Positions 18,583 through 26,902 of a stretch of 64,000 nt of DNA are shown in pieces. Position 1 is the stretch's first letter; each line of letters opens with the position of its first letter. The stretch is from contig NZ_JACCBU010000001.1 in NCBI RefSeq assembly GCF_013407955.1, positions 7,130,001 to 7,194,000 of the forward strand, read 5' to 3'. This DNA comes from Microlunatus parietis (GTDB taxonomy: Bacteria > Actinomycetota > Actinomycetes > Propionibacteriales > Propionibacteriaceae). Below the pieces are notes generated by a model, which saw nothing but the letters and a program-made list of their open reading frames with translations, did not search any database and was not told the origin of the DNA. The position numbers were made by a program, and so were the translations under genes.

Positions 18583-19587
18583 TCACAGCGTCGCGGGCAG
18601 GCCCAGCCAGGACTTGCCCGCGGCGTCGAACCCGGTCAGCTCGGTGATCTTGCCATCCACGACGTGCAGGACCGAGACGGCGAACAGCCGGTGCCTCGAT
18701 TCGTCCGGGGTGCGGAGGTAGAGCGCGACGGCGGGCATCAGGTTGACCGTCGTGATCAGGCCGCGCCAGTCGTCGTGACCGGGCTGGAAGAGCCCGCCGG
18801 CGACCCAGCCGTCCACCGCATCCTTCGCGGTGATCACCGACGTGCCCGCCTCGGGCAGCATGACGAATCGCAGGTCGTCGCGCAGCAGGGACGTCAGCCC
18901 GTCGAGGTCGTTGCGCTGATGGGCCTCGAGGTAGCGCCGCACCGTGCTGCGCTCGTCCTCCGACAGCTCGTGGGTCGCGGGCCGGCTCCAGTCGAGGCGC
19001 CGGTCGGGCAGCCGCTCCCGTACCGTCACCCGAGCCCGTTGCAGCGCGCTGGTCACCGAGCCGACGGTCAGCTCGAGCGTCTCGGCGGCGGTCGCCGCCG
19101 GCCAGCCGAGGACGTCGCGCAGGATGAACACCGCCCGCTGCCGCGGCGGTAGGTGCTGAACGGCGACGATGAACGCGAGCTCGATCGTCTCCCGCGCCAC
19201 GGCCGATTCCTGCGGGTCCTCAGGCAGCATCCGATCCGGGTACGGCTGCAGGTAGAGCACCTCGTCGAGGTTCGCCAACCCGGCGGGGACCGGCGTCCGA
19301 TCGTTGCGCTTCTCCAGGAAGTCGAGGCACGCGTTCGTCGCGATCCGGTAGAGCCAGGTCCGCACCGCGGCGCGGCCCTGGAACGATGCCCGCTTGCGCC
19401 ACGCCCGCAGGAACGTCTCCTGGGTCAGGTCCTGGGCGTCCTCGTAGTTCGCGAGCATCCGGTAGCAGTGCAGCTGAAGCTCCCGCCGATGGCGCTCGGT
19501 CAGGATTTCGAAGTGCGTCGGGTCGTCCGAGCGGGCCGCCGCGATGAACGCGGCCGCGTCTGCGCCCGGCTGTCTTCCCTCGGTCAT
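18583..19587 (-). CDS. ECF RNA polymerase sigma factor with C-terminal SnoaL-like domain (SigG/SigJ type)
   Basis: From ATG 19587 the protein has 334 residues. Sigma region 2 is at about residues 15-90 (LQLHCYRMLANYEDAQDLTQETFLRAWRK begins near 40). Region 4 lies near 140-195 (LPPRQRAVFILRDVLGW, TVGSVTSALQRAR). Residues 200-334 form a NTF2/SnoaL-like domain (VRRYLEAHQRNDLDGL onward). In ECF41/ECF56-type factors this tail replaces the anti-sigma factor and modulates activity by itself. No anti-sigma gene is adjacent, which fits. Start choice is uncertain: a GTG at 19614 is also possible and neither has a ribosome site. Confidence 0.87.
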   Translation of the reverse strand: MTEGRQPGADAAAFIAAARSDDPTHFEILTERHRRELQLHCYRMLANYEDAQDLTQETFLRAWRKRASFQGRAAVRTWLYRIATNACLDFLEKRNDRTPVPAGLANLDEVLYLQPYPDRMLPEDPQESAVARETIELAFIVAVQHLPPRQRAVFILRDVLGWPAATAAETLELTVGSVTSALQRARVTVRERLPDRRLDWSRPATHELSEDERSTVRRYLEAHQRNDLDGLTSLLRDDLRFVMLPEAGTSVITAKDAVDGWVAGGLFQPGHDDWRGLITTVNLMPAVALYLRTPDESRHRLFAVSVLHVVDGKITELTGFDAAGKSWLGLPATL

Positions 19588-19657
19588 GATCACCGCCCAA
19601 TCTCTGTGGGTCACCTACGGCCGGGAGTACGCGGCGGAATGCTCCCCAGTCGATCAG

Positions 19658-20245
19658 TCAGGTCGCGTCGGTGACCGGCCAGTCGGCGGGGAAGCGGTCT
19701 TCGTAGCGGGCCGCCTGGCGGTACAGGTCCTTGCGGCGGCGGGTGTTCAGCCGATCGCCGTACACGGTGCCGCGGGTGTGGTCGGTCTCGTGTTGCAGGC
19801 AGCGGCCCAGCGTGCCGCCGCCGGTGATCACGACCGGCTCGCCGAATTGATCTTGGCCGCGGCAGGTCGCGTATTCGGGCCGGGACACGTCCGCCTCGCC
19901 GCCGGGCAGTGACAGGCAGCCCTCGCCCAGGGTGATCAGGCTGCGCCGTCCGGGCGGGTCCAGCACCGGATTGCACACCACGCCGATCCGGCGTTCCCAG
20001 GTCTGGTCCGGGCAGTCGTAGACGAAGACCGCGAGGTCCACACCGATCTGCTGCGCCGCGAGCCCGGCCCCGTTCGCGGCCCGGTTGGTGGCGAACATGT
20101 CGGCCAGCAGCTGCTGCAACTCCGGACCGAAATCGGTGACGGGTCGGGCAGGCCGGTGCAGGACCGGATCGCCCCAGCGGACGATCGGCCGGGGACGGCC
20201 CAGGCGGAGCAGTTCAGCGATCGGCATCGGACCATCGTGCAGCAT
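19658..20245 (-). CDS. def: Peptide deformylase
   Basis: The 195-residue metallo-enzyme removes the N-formyl group from nascent proteins. All three family motifs are present: GAGLAAQQIG (59-68), EGCLSLPG (108-115) and the HExxH site HETDH (152-156). Metal ligands are Cys110, His152 and His156, and Glu153 is catalytic. An alternative start at ATG 20227 (MPIAELL) would shorten it by six residues; neither start has a clear ribosome site. The region before the first motif is about 20 residues longer than in minimal deformylases, as is common for actinobacterial type I enzymes. It stands alone between the sigma factor and aldo/keto reductase genes. Confidence 0.92.
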   Translation of the reverse strand: MLHDGPMPIAELLRLGRPRPIVRWGDPVLHRPARPVTDFGPELQQLLADMFATNRAANGAGLAAQQIGVDLAVFVYDCPDQTWERRIGVVCNPVLDPPGRRSLITLGEGCLSLPGGEADVSRPEYATCRGQDQFGEPVVITGGGTLGRCLQHETDHTRGTVYGDRLNTRRRKDLYRQAARYEDRFPADWPVTDAT

Positions 20246-20277
20246 CCGAGCCGGCTTCGCACGACGCCCCGGGACGC

Positions 20278-21276
20278 TCAGGGGCGGCGGACGAACTGGG
20301 GCAGCCGCTGGAGCGCGTACGGATAGGGCAGCGGCCGGCTACTGACCTGGTCCAGCGCCGCGAGTTGATCATCGGTCAGCGACCAGCCGACGGCGCCGAG
20401 ATTGTCCTCGAGCTGGCCGACCGTCCTGGCTCCGATGATCGGCGCGGTCACCCCCGGCTGCTGCAGCAGCCAGCGCAGCGCGACCTGGGACGGCGTCCGG
20501 CCGAGCTCGGCGGCGATCGCCGCGACCGCGTCGACCACCTGCCAGGTGTCCTCGGTCGCCTTCCGTTGCCAGCCCTCGGTCTGCTCGGCGTACCGGCTCT
20601 CAGCGGGCGGAGCCGTCTGGTCCCGGGTGTAGCGGCCGCTCAGCCAGCCGCCGTCCAGCGGGCTCCAGCAGATCACGCCGAGTCCTTCGTTCCGGCAGAT
20701 CGGCAGCAGCTCCAACTCGGCGTCACGTTGCAGCAGGTTGTAGAGCGGTTGCAGGGCGACGAACGGCTCCCAGCCGTGCTGCCGGGCCAGATCAATCGAC
20801 TTCTGCAACTGCCAGCCCGTGTAGTTGCTGGCACCGACGAAGCGCACCTTGCCGGACCTCACCAGCCCGTCCAGCGTCGAGAGCGTCTCCTCGATCGGCG
20901 TCGCATCGTCGAAGACGTGGATCTGGTACAGGTCGAGATAGTCGGTCTGCAGCCGGCGCAGGCTCGCCTCGACCGCCCGGATCAGATGCTTGCGGCCGGC
21001 GCCGTTCATCGGGCCGCCGGCGACCGATTCGCCATACGCCTTGCTGGCGATCACCAGCCGGTCCCGGTCCTGCCGCGCCAGCCAGCGACCGAGGATGGTC
21101 TCGGAGCCACCCAGCTGATAGACGTCGGCGGTGTCGATGAACGTCCCGCCGGCCGCGACGAACGCGTCCAGCATCCGATGCGCCTCGGCCTCCTCGGTTC
21201 GGTCCCCGAACGACATCGTGCCGAGCGCGAGCTCACTGACCTGCAACCCGGTCCGTCCCAGAAATCTGCTCTCCAT
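20278..21276 (-). CDS. Aldo/keto reductase
   Basis: This NADPH-dependent oxidoreductase of 332 residues folds as a TIM barrel. The catalytic tetrad is visible: [11 protein letters not shown] (Asp and Tyr near residues 48-53), VIASKAYG (Lys near 77) and YQIHVFD (His near 119). The sequence [20 protein letters not shown] is typical of the AKR11/AKR12-like oxidoreductases. A TAGGCT hexamer lies six bases before the ATG with no Shine-Dalgarno, so translation may be leaderless. Substrate unknown. Confidence 0.9.
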   Translation of the reverse strand: MESRFLGRTGLQVSELALGTMSFGDRTEEAEAHRMLDAFVAAGGTFIDTADVYQLGGSETILGRWLARQDRDRLVIASKAYGESVAGGPMNGAGRKHLIRAVEASLRRLQTDYLDLYQIHVFDDATPIEETLSTLDGLVRSGKVRFVGASNYTGWQLQKSIDLARQHGWEPFVALQPLYNLLQRDAELELLPICRNEGLGVICWSPLDGGWLSGRYTRDQTAPPAESRYAEQTEGWQRKATEDTWQVVDAVAAIAAELGRTPSQVALRWLLQQPGVTAPIIGARTVGQLEDNLGAVGWSLTDDQLAALDQVSSRPLPYPYALQRLPQFVRRP

Positions 21277-21358
21277 GGGCGGAGCCTAGGATCCGAGCTG
21301 CCCCCGCGCCCGGGCCAATCGCCGCACAGGATCACGGGCCAATCCCGGCCGGCTCCGC

Positions 21359-21876
21359 TCAGCGGGCCCAGCGTCGACGGTTCAGCAGGAGCGACAGCGC
21401 GGCGGGGTAGTGGCCGGGTGTGATCCGGGCGAGCAGGTCGGGCACGGTGGGGGCGATCCCGGTCCGGATGCCGCCCGGATGGACCACCGTGACGCCGACC
21501 GCCGGGGTCCGCTCGGCGCGCAGCGACTCGGTGAAGCCGCGGACCGCGAACTTGCTGGTCGCATAGGCCGCCTGCCCGGCCGGCGCGATCAGGCCGAACA
21601 GGCTGGAAACGTTGACCAGATGGGAACCCGGATGGGAGCGGACCACGGGGATCAGGGCGCGGCAGAGGGTTACCGTCGCGTGCAGGTTGACCGGGCCAGG
21701 TCGGTGGCCAGCCGCTCGGTCGCGGCCGGGTCGGCGAGGTCGGCCAGGTAGCAGGTCACCGCCGTCCGCTGCCCGAGCGCTGGGGCGACACGGCCCAGCA
21801 GCTCGGCGTCCCGGTCGATCAGGGCGAGCCGCGGGCTCCGGTCGGCGAGTTGGTACGCGAGCCGTTCGCCGCTCGA
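21359..21876 (-). pseudogene. Decayed short-chain dehydrogenase (SadH-like) gene
   Basis: Two disjoint pieces of one SDR are readable. The 3' piece (21359 to about 21691) encodes VNLHATVTLCRALIPVV, the catalytic Ser/Tyr/Lys region (VNVSSLFGL, YATSKFAVRGFTE) and the C-terminus. The 5' piece, in another frame (about 21700-21876), encodes ERLAYQLADRSP and LGRVAPALGQRTAVTCYLADLADPA. At the joint, the part that should contain the NNAG motif is missing and the frame shifts. The N-terminal glycine-rich nucleotide motif is also lost (only SSG remains after a stop). The gene lies beside a flavin monooxygenase, as SDRs of the MymA/SadH type do. It is most likely a pseudogene; an assembly error is the alternative. 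Confidence 0.75.
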
Positions 21877-23372
21877 TCATGATCAACGGGGGACCGGCCA
21901 TGATCAGGAGCGGCCCGCCGGCGGAACTGCAGGATGCCGTCGCGCAGCGGCCGGAAGCGCAGCGGCCGGAAGCGCAGCGGCCAGAGCTCGCGCAGGTAGT
22001 TCTGGTGGATCAGCCACGGCGACCGCTTGCCTTGCTTGGGCAGCGCTGCGGCGGCCCGGGCGATGTAGCCGGAGCGGAGATCGAGCAGCGGCCGGTCGCC
22101 CAGATCACCCTTCGGCGGCTCCGGCACCACCCGGTCGAAGCCGCGCCGGTCCATCAGGCGCAGCAGCCGGACCAGGTAGCCGCTGACCAGGTCGGCCCGC
22201 AGCGTCCAGGAGGCGTTGACGTAGCCGATCACCAGGCTCAGGTTCGGCACGCCGCAGAGCATGACGCCGCGGTACGTCACCGTACGGCCCGGATCGACCG
22301 GGACGCCGTCGACGCTGAGCCGGATGCCGCCAGCGATCCGTACCGTCAGGCCGGTCGCGGTGATGATCAACTCGGCGTCCAGCTCGCGGCCGGAGCGCAG
22401 CCGCAGCCCGGTCGGGGTGAAGGTGTCGATCCGGCCCGTGACGACCTCGACCCGGCCCTCGTTGATCGCGTGGAACAGGTCGCCGTCCGGGACGACGCAG
22501 AGCCGCTGGTCCCACGGCTGATAGGGCGGTGTGAAATGCGTGTCCAGGTCGTACGGCTCCGGCAGGGCGTGCCGCAGACCACGGCGGAGCCGCGCCTTCA
22601 TCTCCTCCGGCCGGCGGCGGGACAACTCGTAGGAGGCCTGCGTCAGCAGCAGATTCCGCCAGCGGACCAGCCACGGCCGGAGCCGGCTCGGCAGCCAGCC
22701 GGGCAGCCGCTCGGCGAACGGGTCGTCCCGCGGCTGGGACACCACGTAGCTCGGCGTGCGCTGCACCATGATCACCTTCGCCGCGGTCCGGGCCAGCGCC
22801 GGAACCAGCGTCATCGCGGTCGCGCCACTGCCGATCACGATCACCCGCTTGCCGTCGTGATCAAGGTCCGCCGGCCACTGCTGCGGATGGACGATCCGCC
22901 CGCGGAACTCCTGCTCGCCGGGGAAGTCGGGCCGGTGACCGGCCTCGAAGTCGTAATAGCCGGCGCACAGCGCGAGCCAGCGGCAGGACAGCGTGCGGAG
23001 TTCGCCGCCGTGTTCGACCGTGACCGTCCATTGCGCCGCCGTGTCGTCCCAGTCCGCCGCCCGCACCCGGTGACCGAACCGGATCTCGCGGTCCACGCCG
23101 AACGCCCGCGCGGTGTCCTCGACGTAGTTGCGGATCGAGGCGCCGTCGGCGATCGCCCGCGGCCCGCGCCACGGCCGGAACGCATAGCCGAGGGTGAACA
23201 TGTCCGAGTCCGAACGCACGCCCGGATAGCGGAACAGGTCCCAGGTCCCGCCGATCCGGTCCCGCGACTCGAGCACCGCGAACGTCCGGCCCGGGCGGCG
23301 CCGCCGGAGCTGACACGCGGCCCCGATCCCGGAGATGCCCGCGCCGACGATGATCACGTCGAACCGCTCCAT
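21819..23372 (-). CDS. Flavin-containing (Baeyer-Villiger type) monooxygenase
   Basis: The 517-residue enzyme starts at ATG 23372 (MERFDVIIVGAGISGIG), giving an FAD-binding GxGxxG at residues 10-15. A GGTWDLFRYPGVRSDSD motif lies near residue 45, the Baeyer-Villiger fingerprint FRGRIVHPQQW (FxGxxxHxxxW) near 155, and a second NADPH Rossmann motif IGSGATA near 180. The C-terminus contains a 15-base direct repeat giving LRFRPLRFRPL and then runs into the neighbouring SDR remnant (last about 20 residues, Arg/Ser/Pro-rich), so the original stop may have been lost. Relatives such as MymA oxidise ketones or amines. A TACGAT hexamer seven bases before the start suggests leaderless translation. Confidence 0.85.
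   Translation of the reverse strand: MERFDVIIVGAGISGIGAACQLRRRRPGRTFAVLESRDRIGGTWDLFRYPGVRSDSDMFTLGYAFRPWRGPRAIADGASIRNYVEDTARAFGVDREIRFGHRVRAADWDDTAAQWTVTVEHGGELRTLSCRWLALCAGYYDFEAGHRPDFPGEQEFRGRIVHPQQWPADLDHDGKRVIVIGSGATAMTLVPALARTAAKVIMVQRTPSYVVSQPRDDPFAERLPGWLPSRLRPWLVRWRNLLLTQASYELSRRRPEEMKARLRRGLRHALPEPYDLDTHFTPPYQPWDQRLCVVPDGDLFHAINEGRVEVVTGRIDTFTPTGLRLRSGRELDAELIITATGLTVRIAGGIRLSVDGVPVDPGRTVTYRGVMLCGVPNLSLVIGYVNASWTLRADLVSGYLVRLLRLMDRRGFDRVVPEPPKGDLGDRPLLDLRSGYIARAAAALPKQGKRSPWLIHQNYLRELWPLRFRPLRFRPLRDGILQFRRRAAPDHGRSPVDHDRAANGSRTNSPTGARGSP
21943..21987. repeat. 15-base tandem repeat in the monooxygenase 3' end
   Basis: The unit CGCAGCGGCCGGAAG occurs twice exactly (21943-21957, 21958-21972) and a third time with changes (21973-21987). 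It encodes an LRFRP pentapeptide duplication at the C-terminus of the flavin monooxygenase. Replication slippage is the simplest explanation. Confidence 0.8.
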
Positions 23373-23418
23373 CTTCCCTATCGTAGAGTCGGGACCAGAT
23401 CCGGGGACCGAGTCGATC

Positions 23419-24411
23419 ATGAAGGACGGTGCGGTGCAGCCACTGCCGGAACCGCTGGCCGAGGGCCTGCAGCGGCTGGCCGGTTCGCTGCCGACCGCTC
23501 GGCTGGCCGACCTGACCGGGCGGCTGATCGACCGCTACCAGGCCGACCGCCCGGCGCCGGCCGGCGCGCCGATCGTGGCGGCCGAGGAGCAGGCGGCCGC
23601 CTATGCGCTGTACCGGATGCCGGCCACCTTCGCCGCCGTCCGGTCGGCGCTGCACCAGGCGGCAGCGGCGCTGCCGGACTTCCGGCCGGAGCGGCACGTC
23701 GATCTCGGCGGCGGCACCGGAGGAGCGGTCTGGGCGGCTGCGCAGACCTGGCCCGGAATCGCCGAGCACCGGGTGATCGAGCAGGCGCCGGCCATGATCA
23801 CGGTGGGCCGCCGGTTGCTGGCCGGCGCCGACGGTCCGGTCGGCGGGACGGCCTGGATCCGTTCCCTGCTGGACGATGCGCTGATCTTGCCGGAAGCCGA
23901 TCTGATCACGATCTCGTACGTGCTCGGCGAGCTGGACCCGGCGTCGCGCCGGACCATGATCACCAAGCTGGCCGACGCGGGCGCCACGATCGCGATCATC
24001 GAGCCCGGCACCAAGGCGGGCTATCGCCGGGTCCTGGACGCCCGGGACCAGTTGATCACGGCCGGGCTGCGGATCGCCGCGCCCTGTCCGCACGACCTGG
24101 AGTGTCCGATGGCCGACAACGACGACTGGTGCCACTTCGCCGTCCGGATCGGGCGCTCGGCCACCCACCGGGTGATCAAGAACGCCGAGCTCTCCTACGA
24201 GGACGAGAAGTTCAGCTACCTGGTCGCGACCCGGGAACCGGTCGCGCCGGCGCCGGCTCGGATCGTCCGGCATCCCGGATATGCCAAGGGGCAGGTGGAT
24301 CTGACGCTGTGCACGGTGCCGCCGGGGATCGAGCGGACCAAGATCACGAAGCGGGCCAAGGACGACTACCGCACGGCCAGGAAGGTCGAGTGGGGCGACC
24401 GCTGGCCCTGA
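23419..24411 (+). CDS. Rsm22-family small-ribosomal-subunit methyltransferase-like protein
   Basis: The 330-residue protein starts at ATG 23419; a GTG twelve bases later is an alternative. It has the SAM-binding motif HVDLGGGTGGAVWAA near residue 95 and IEPGTKAGY near 195. The Rsm22 hallmark follows: CPHDLECPMADNDDWCHF near 230, four Cys that in mitochondrial homologues bind an iron-sulfur cluster. The C-terminus is Lys/Arg-rich. Mitochondrial METTL17/Rsm22 acts in small-subunit assembly; bacterial members are presumed rRNA-associated. It diverges from the monooxygenase across a 46-base promoter region and converges on the CDP-ribitol synthase gene with three bases between stops. Confidence 0.85.
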   Translation: MKDGAVQPLPEPLAEGLQRLAGSLPTARLADLTGRLIDRYQADRPAPAGAPIVAAEEQAAAYALYRMPATFAAVRSALHQAAAALPDFRPERHVDLGGGTGGAVWAAAQTWPGIAEHRVIEQAPAMITVGRRLLAGADGPVGGTAWIRSLLDDALILPEADLITISYVLGELDPASRRTMITKLADAGATIAIIEPGTKAGYRRVLDARDQLITAGLRIAAPCPHDLECPMADNDDWCHFAVRIGRSATHRVIKNAELSYEDEKFSYLVATREPVAPAPARIVRHPGYAKGQVDLTLCTVPPGIERTKITKRAKDDYRTARKVEWGDRWP

Positions 24412-24414
24412 TGG

Positions 24415-25833
24415 TCAGCCGTTTTCGAGCGCGGCCGGGCCCTCTGAGCGGCGGATGTCGATCACGTGGCCGGACTGGCCGGAGAGCAGCACGTCCAGCG
24501 ACTGCCGGGCGACCTCTGCCGAGGTGAGCAGCGTGCCGGGCGGCTCGTCGCCGAACGCCTTCGTGCGCATCGGCGTACCCGTCCGTTCCGGATTCAGGCA
24601 GTTCACCCGTACCCCGGCGTCGGCCCACTCGTCGGCCAGCGCCTGGGTCAGATTGACCACCGCCGCCTTCGCCGACGAATAGAGCGAGTAGCCGGACCGG
24701 CCGCGGGTGTAGGAGGACGAGGTGAACAGCAGCAGCGATCCGTGGCTCGCGGCCAGGTGCGGGAAGAACTCCTGGGCGATGAACACCGGCGCCAGGTAGT
24801 TGATCTCCGTCGCCGCGTAGATCGCCTCCTCCGAGTATTCGGCCAGTTCGCCGAGCGGCAGGATGCCGGCCGTGTTGACCACGAAGTCGACCCGGCCGTC
24901 CTTCGCGATGACCTCCTCGGCGGCCTTCGTGATGTCAGCCCGGCGCTCGACGTGGGTGTCGGTCGAGGAGCGGGAGAACGCGCGCACGGTCGCGCCGTAG
25001 CCCGCGGCGAGCTCGGCGATGTCGTGGCCGATCCCGTACGAGCCGCCGAAGACGACCATGATCTTTCCGGCCAGCCGGCGCCGGTACTCGTCGTCGCTGA
25101 GCGGCTCCGGGCGATCGGCCGAGGCCAACTGGAACAGCTTGTCCGCAAGGGAGATGTCGATCGGCTCGGTGACCTTCATGTTGCGCTCGTGGCCGGCGAC
25201 GACGGCGATCTCGACGTCCGGCAGGTAGCGCAGGACGACGGTGCAGTCGTCGGTCGCCATGAAGTTCGGGTCCTCGGCCGCCTTCGCGTACGCCGCCCTG
25301 ATCGTGGAGAGCCGGAACGACTGCGGCGTCTGGCCGCGGCGCAGCAGATGCCGGGGCAGTACGTCGGTCATCCGGGCGCCGGGATCGTCGACCATGATCA
25401 CCGTGTCCGCCGACGGGATCGCGGTGTCCACCGCCTGGTGGGTGCGCAGCGCCTCGACGTTCGCCGCGATGATCGTCTGCGACACCAGCGGCCGGACCGC
25501 GTCGTGCAGCAGCACGTTGCAATCCTCGTCGCCGAGCGCGTTGAGCGCGATGGCGGTGGTGTCGTTGCGGGTGCCGCCCGCGCCGGCCCCCTCCAGGATC
25601 TGGCTGACCTTGTCGTAGCCGCCCTTCTTGACGATGGCCCGGATCTCGTCCAGGTAGCCCGGGGTCATCAGCACGAGGATCTCGTCGATCAGCGGCGACG
25701 CCTGGAAAGTGGCCAGGGTGTGCTCGATGATCGGCTTCCCGGCGACCTTGATCAACTGTTTGGGGATGCTCATGCCGACCCGGGTGCCGATGCCTCCGGC
25801 CAGGATCACGGCGACGTTACGCAAGCTTGTCAC
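24415..25833 (-). CDS. Bifunctional CDP-ribitol synthase: IspD/TarI-like cytidylyltransferase fused to SDR reductase
   Basis: The 472-residue protein begins at GTG 25833. Residues 5-235 are an IspD/TarI-type cytidylyltransferase with VILAGGIGTRVG, SIPKQLIKVAGKPIIEHTL and LLHDAVRPL motifs. Residues 250-472 are an SDR: GGSYGIGHD coenzyme motif near 262, NTAGILPL, and YSLYSSAKAA near 383 with catalytic Tyr and Lys. The same fusion is known from Haemophilus Bcs1/Acs1, which reduces ribulose 5-phosphate to ribitol 5-phosphate and activates it with CTP. It therefore probably supplies CDP-ribitol for the alditol-phosphate polymerases in this cluster. TAGAGT lies seven bases before the start; no Shine-Dalgarno is seen. 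A different sugar-alcohol phosphate is possible. Confidence 0.87.
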   Translation of the reverse strand: MTSLRNVAVILAGGIGTRVGMSIPKQLIKVAGKPIIEHTLATFQASPLIDEILVLMTPGYLDEIRAIVKKGGYDKVSQILEGAGAGGTRNDTTAIALNALGDEDCNVLLHDAVRPLVSQTIIAANVEALRTHQAVDTAIPSADTVIMVDDPGARMTDVLPRHLLRRGQTPQSFRLSTIRAAYAKAAEDPNFMATDDCTVVLRYLPDVEIAVVAGHERNMKVTEPIDISLADKLFQLASADRPEPLSDDEYRRRLAGKIMVVFGGSYGIGHDIAELAAGYGATVRAFSRSSTDTHVERRADITKAAEEVIAKDGRVDFVVNTAGILPLGELAEYSEEAIYAATEINYLAPVFIAQEFFPHLAASHGSLLLFTSSSYTRGRSGYSLYSSAKAAVVNLTQALADEWADAGVRVNCLNPERTGTPMRTKAFGDEPPGTLLTSAEVARQSLDVLLSGQSGHVIDIRRSEGPAALENG

Positions 25834-25945
25834 CGGACGAACTCTAACTGTTCCGCCGTGGGACATGTGGAACACGCCGTGGCGTCACCTGGACGTCGCC
25901 GTGTGGGCGCCACCGGGAAACCTTCTGCCGCGATACCGTTGCGCG
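25834..25945. promoter_or_regulatory. Divergent leaderless-type promoters at the left end of the glycopolymer cluster
   Basis: Two -10-like hexamers face outward. TAGAGT (25841-25846, read on the minus strand) is seven bases before the CDP-ribitol synthase GTG. TACCGT (25934-25939) is six bases before the methyltransferase ATG. Neither gene has a Shine-Dalgarno. Both therefore look like leaderless transcripts sharing a 112-base region. Confidence 0.5.
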
Positions 25946-26695
25946 ATGAAGTCCCTGGAGGTGCTGGCGGAGATCCATCGGCGGCTGCAGCCGGAGCGCT
26001 ACCTCGAGATCGGGGTACGTCAGGGACACAGTCTGGCCCTGGCCCGCTGCCAGGCGATCGGGATCGATCCGCAGTACGCCATCGAGGCGGAGCTGCGCTG
26101 CGACGTGGCCCTGTTCCGGACCACGAGCGACGACTACTTCAACCGGCCCGACCCGCTGGAGCCGACCGGCGGGCGGCCGTTCGACCTGGCGTACGTGGAC
26201 GGGCTGCACCTCTTCGAGTTCGTGCTCCGGGACGTGATCAACGTCGAGCGCTGCAGCTCGCCGCGCGGGGTGATCCTGCTCGACGGGGTGCTGCCGCGCA
26301 ACGTCGACGAGGCCGCCCGAGTGCGGCACACCGGGGTCTGGACCGGCGACGCGTACCAGCTGATCGGCGTGCTGCGGACGTATCGGCCGGACCTCGCTGT
26401 CGTACCGCTGGCCACCGAGCCGACCGGGATGCTGCTGCTGGCCGGCCTGGACCCGACCAACACCGTGCTGGCCGCCCGCTACGACCAGATCGTCTCCGAG
26501 TTCCGAGCCACCGACCCGCAGCAGGTCCCAGCCGACCTGCTCGACCGCCTGGACGCCCAACCGGCCGCCCGCGTCCTCGAGTCCGACCTCTGGTCCGTCC
26601 TCCGCGAAGCGTCGCCCACCGACGGCCCCGTGATGGTCCAGCAACAGGTAGCCGGCTGCCTCTCCACACACCTCGGCCCCGCCTTCGCCCGCTGA
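25946..26695 (+). CDS. Class I SAM-dependent methyltransferase-like protein of the glycopolymer cluster
   Basis: The 249-residue protein starts MKSLEVLAEIHRRLQP. The SAM motif I is YLEIGVRQGHSLALA near residue 22, motif II/III regions are FDLAYVDGLHLFEFVLRD and GVILLDGVLP. It is a close paralogue of the product of 30806-31558, with the same length, the same WTGD(A/V)Y segment and the same GLDPTNTVLA/GLDPENTVLA region. Methylation of a sugar or polymer end is plausible because SAM enzymes cap or modify some surface polysaccharides. The substrate is unknown. The gene diverges from the CDP-ribitol synthase and converges with a pseudo-glycosyltransferase gene. Confidence 0.75.
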   Translation: MKSLEVLAEIHRRLQPERYLEIGVRQGHSLALARCQAIGIDPQYAIEAELRCDVALFRTTSDDYFNRPDPLEPTGGRPFDLAYVDGLHLFEFVLRDVINVERCSSPRGVILLDGVLPRNVDEAARVRHTGVWTGDAYQLIGVLRTYRPDLAVVPLATEPTGMLLLAGLDPTNTVLAARYDQIVSEFRATDPQQVPADLLDRLDAQPAARVLESDLWSVLREASPTDGPVMVQQQVAGCLSTHLGPAFAR

Positions 26696-26811
26696 CCCGC
26701 CGATCCAGCGACCGGTCACAAAAGCAGGCGTTTGGGCGGCGTGTCGCTGCTGAGGTGCCCGGTCGGATAGAGCGAGCGGACCCGGCGCCGGTGCGGGCAG
26801 CATGAACTGCT

Positions 26812-26877
26812 CGCGATCAGGGATCGCGTGGCGAGAAAACGACCTGGATCTCATCGAAGTGCGTCGATTTCTCGCCA
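26812..26877. terminator. Back-to-back hairpins between convergent genes
   Basis: Two inverted repeats lie between convergent stops. The first is CGCGATC/GATCGCG with a 3-base loop (26812-26828). The second has 15-base arms with one mismatch, 26829-26843 and 26863-26877, separated by 19 bases. They are probable bidirectional terminators; no clear T-tract follows. The rest of 26696-26902 shows no gene. Confidence 0.5.
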
Positions 26878-26902
26878 CTCGACCAGTTCCGTCGGCGGTT
26901 CC

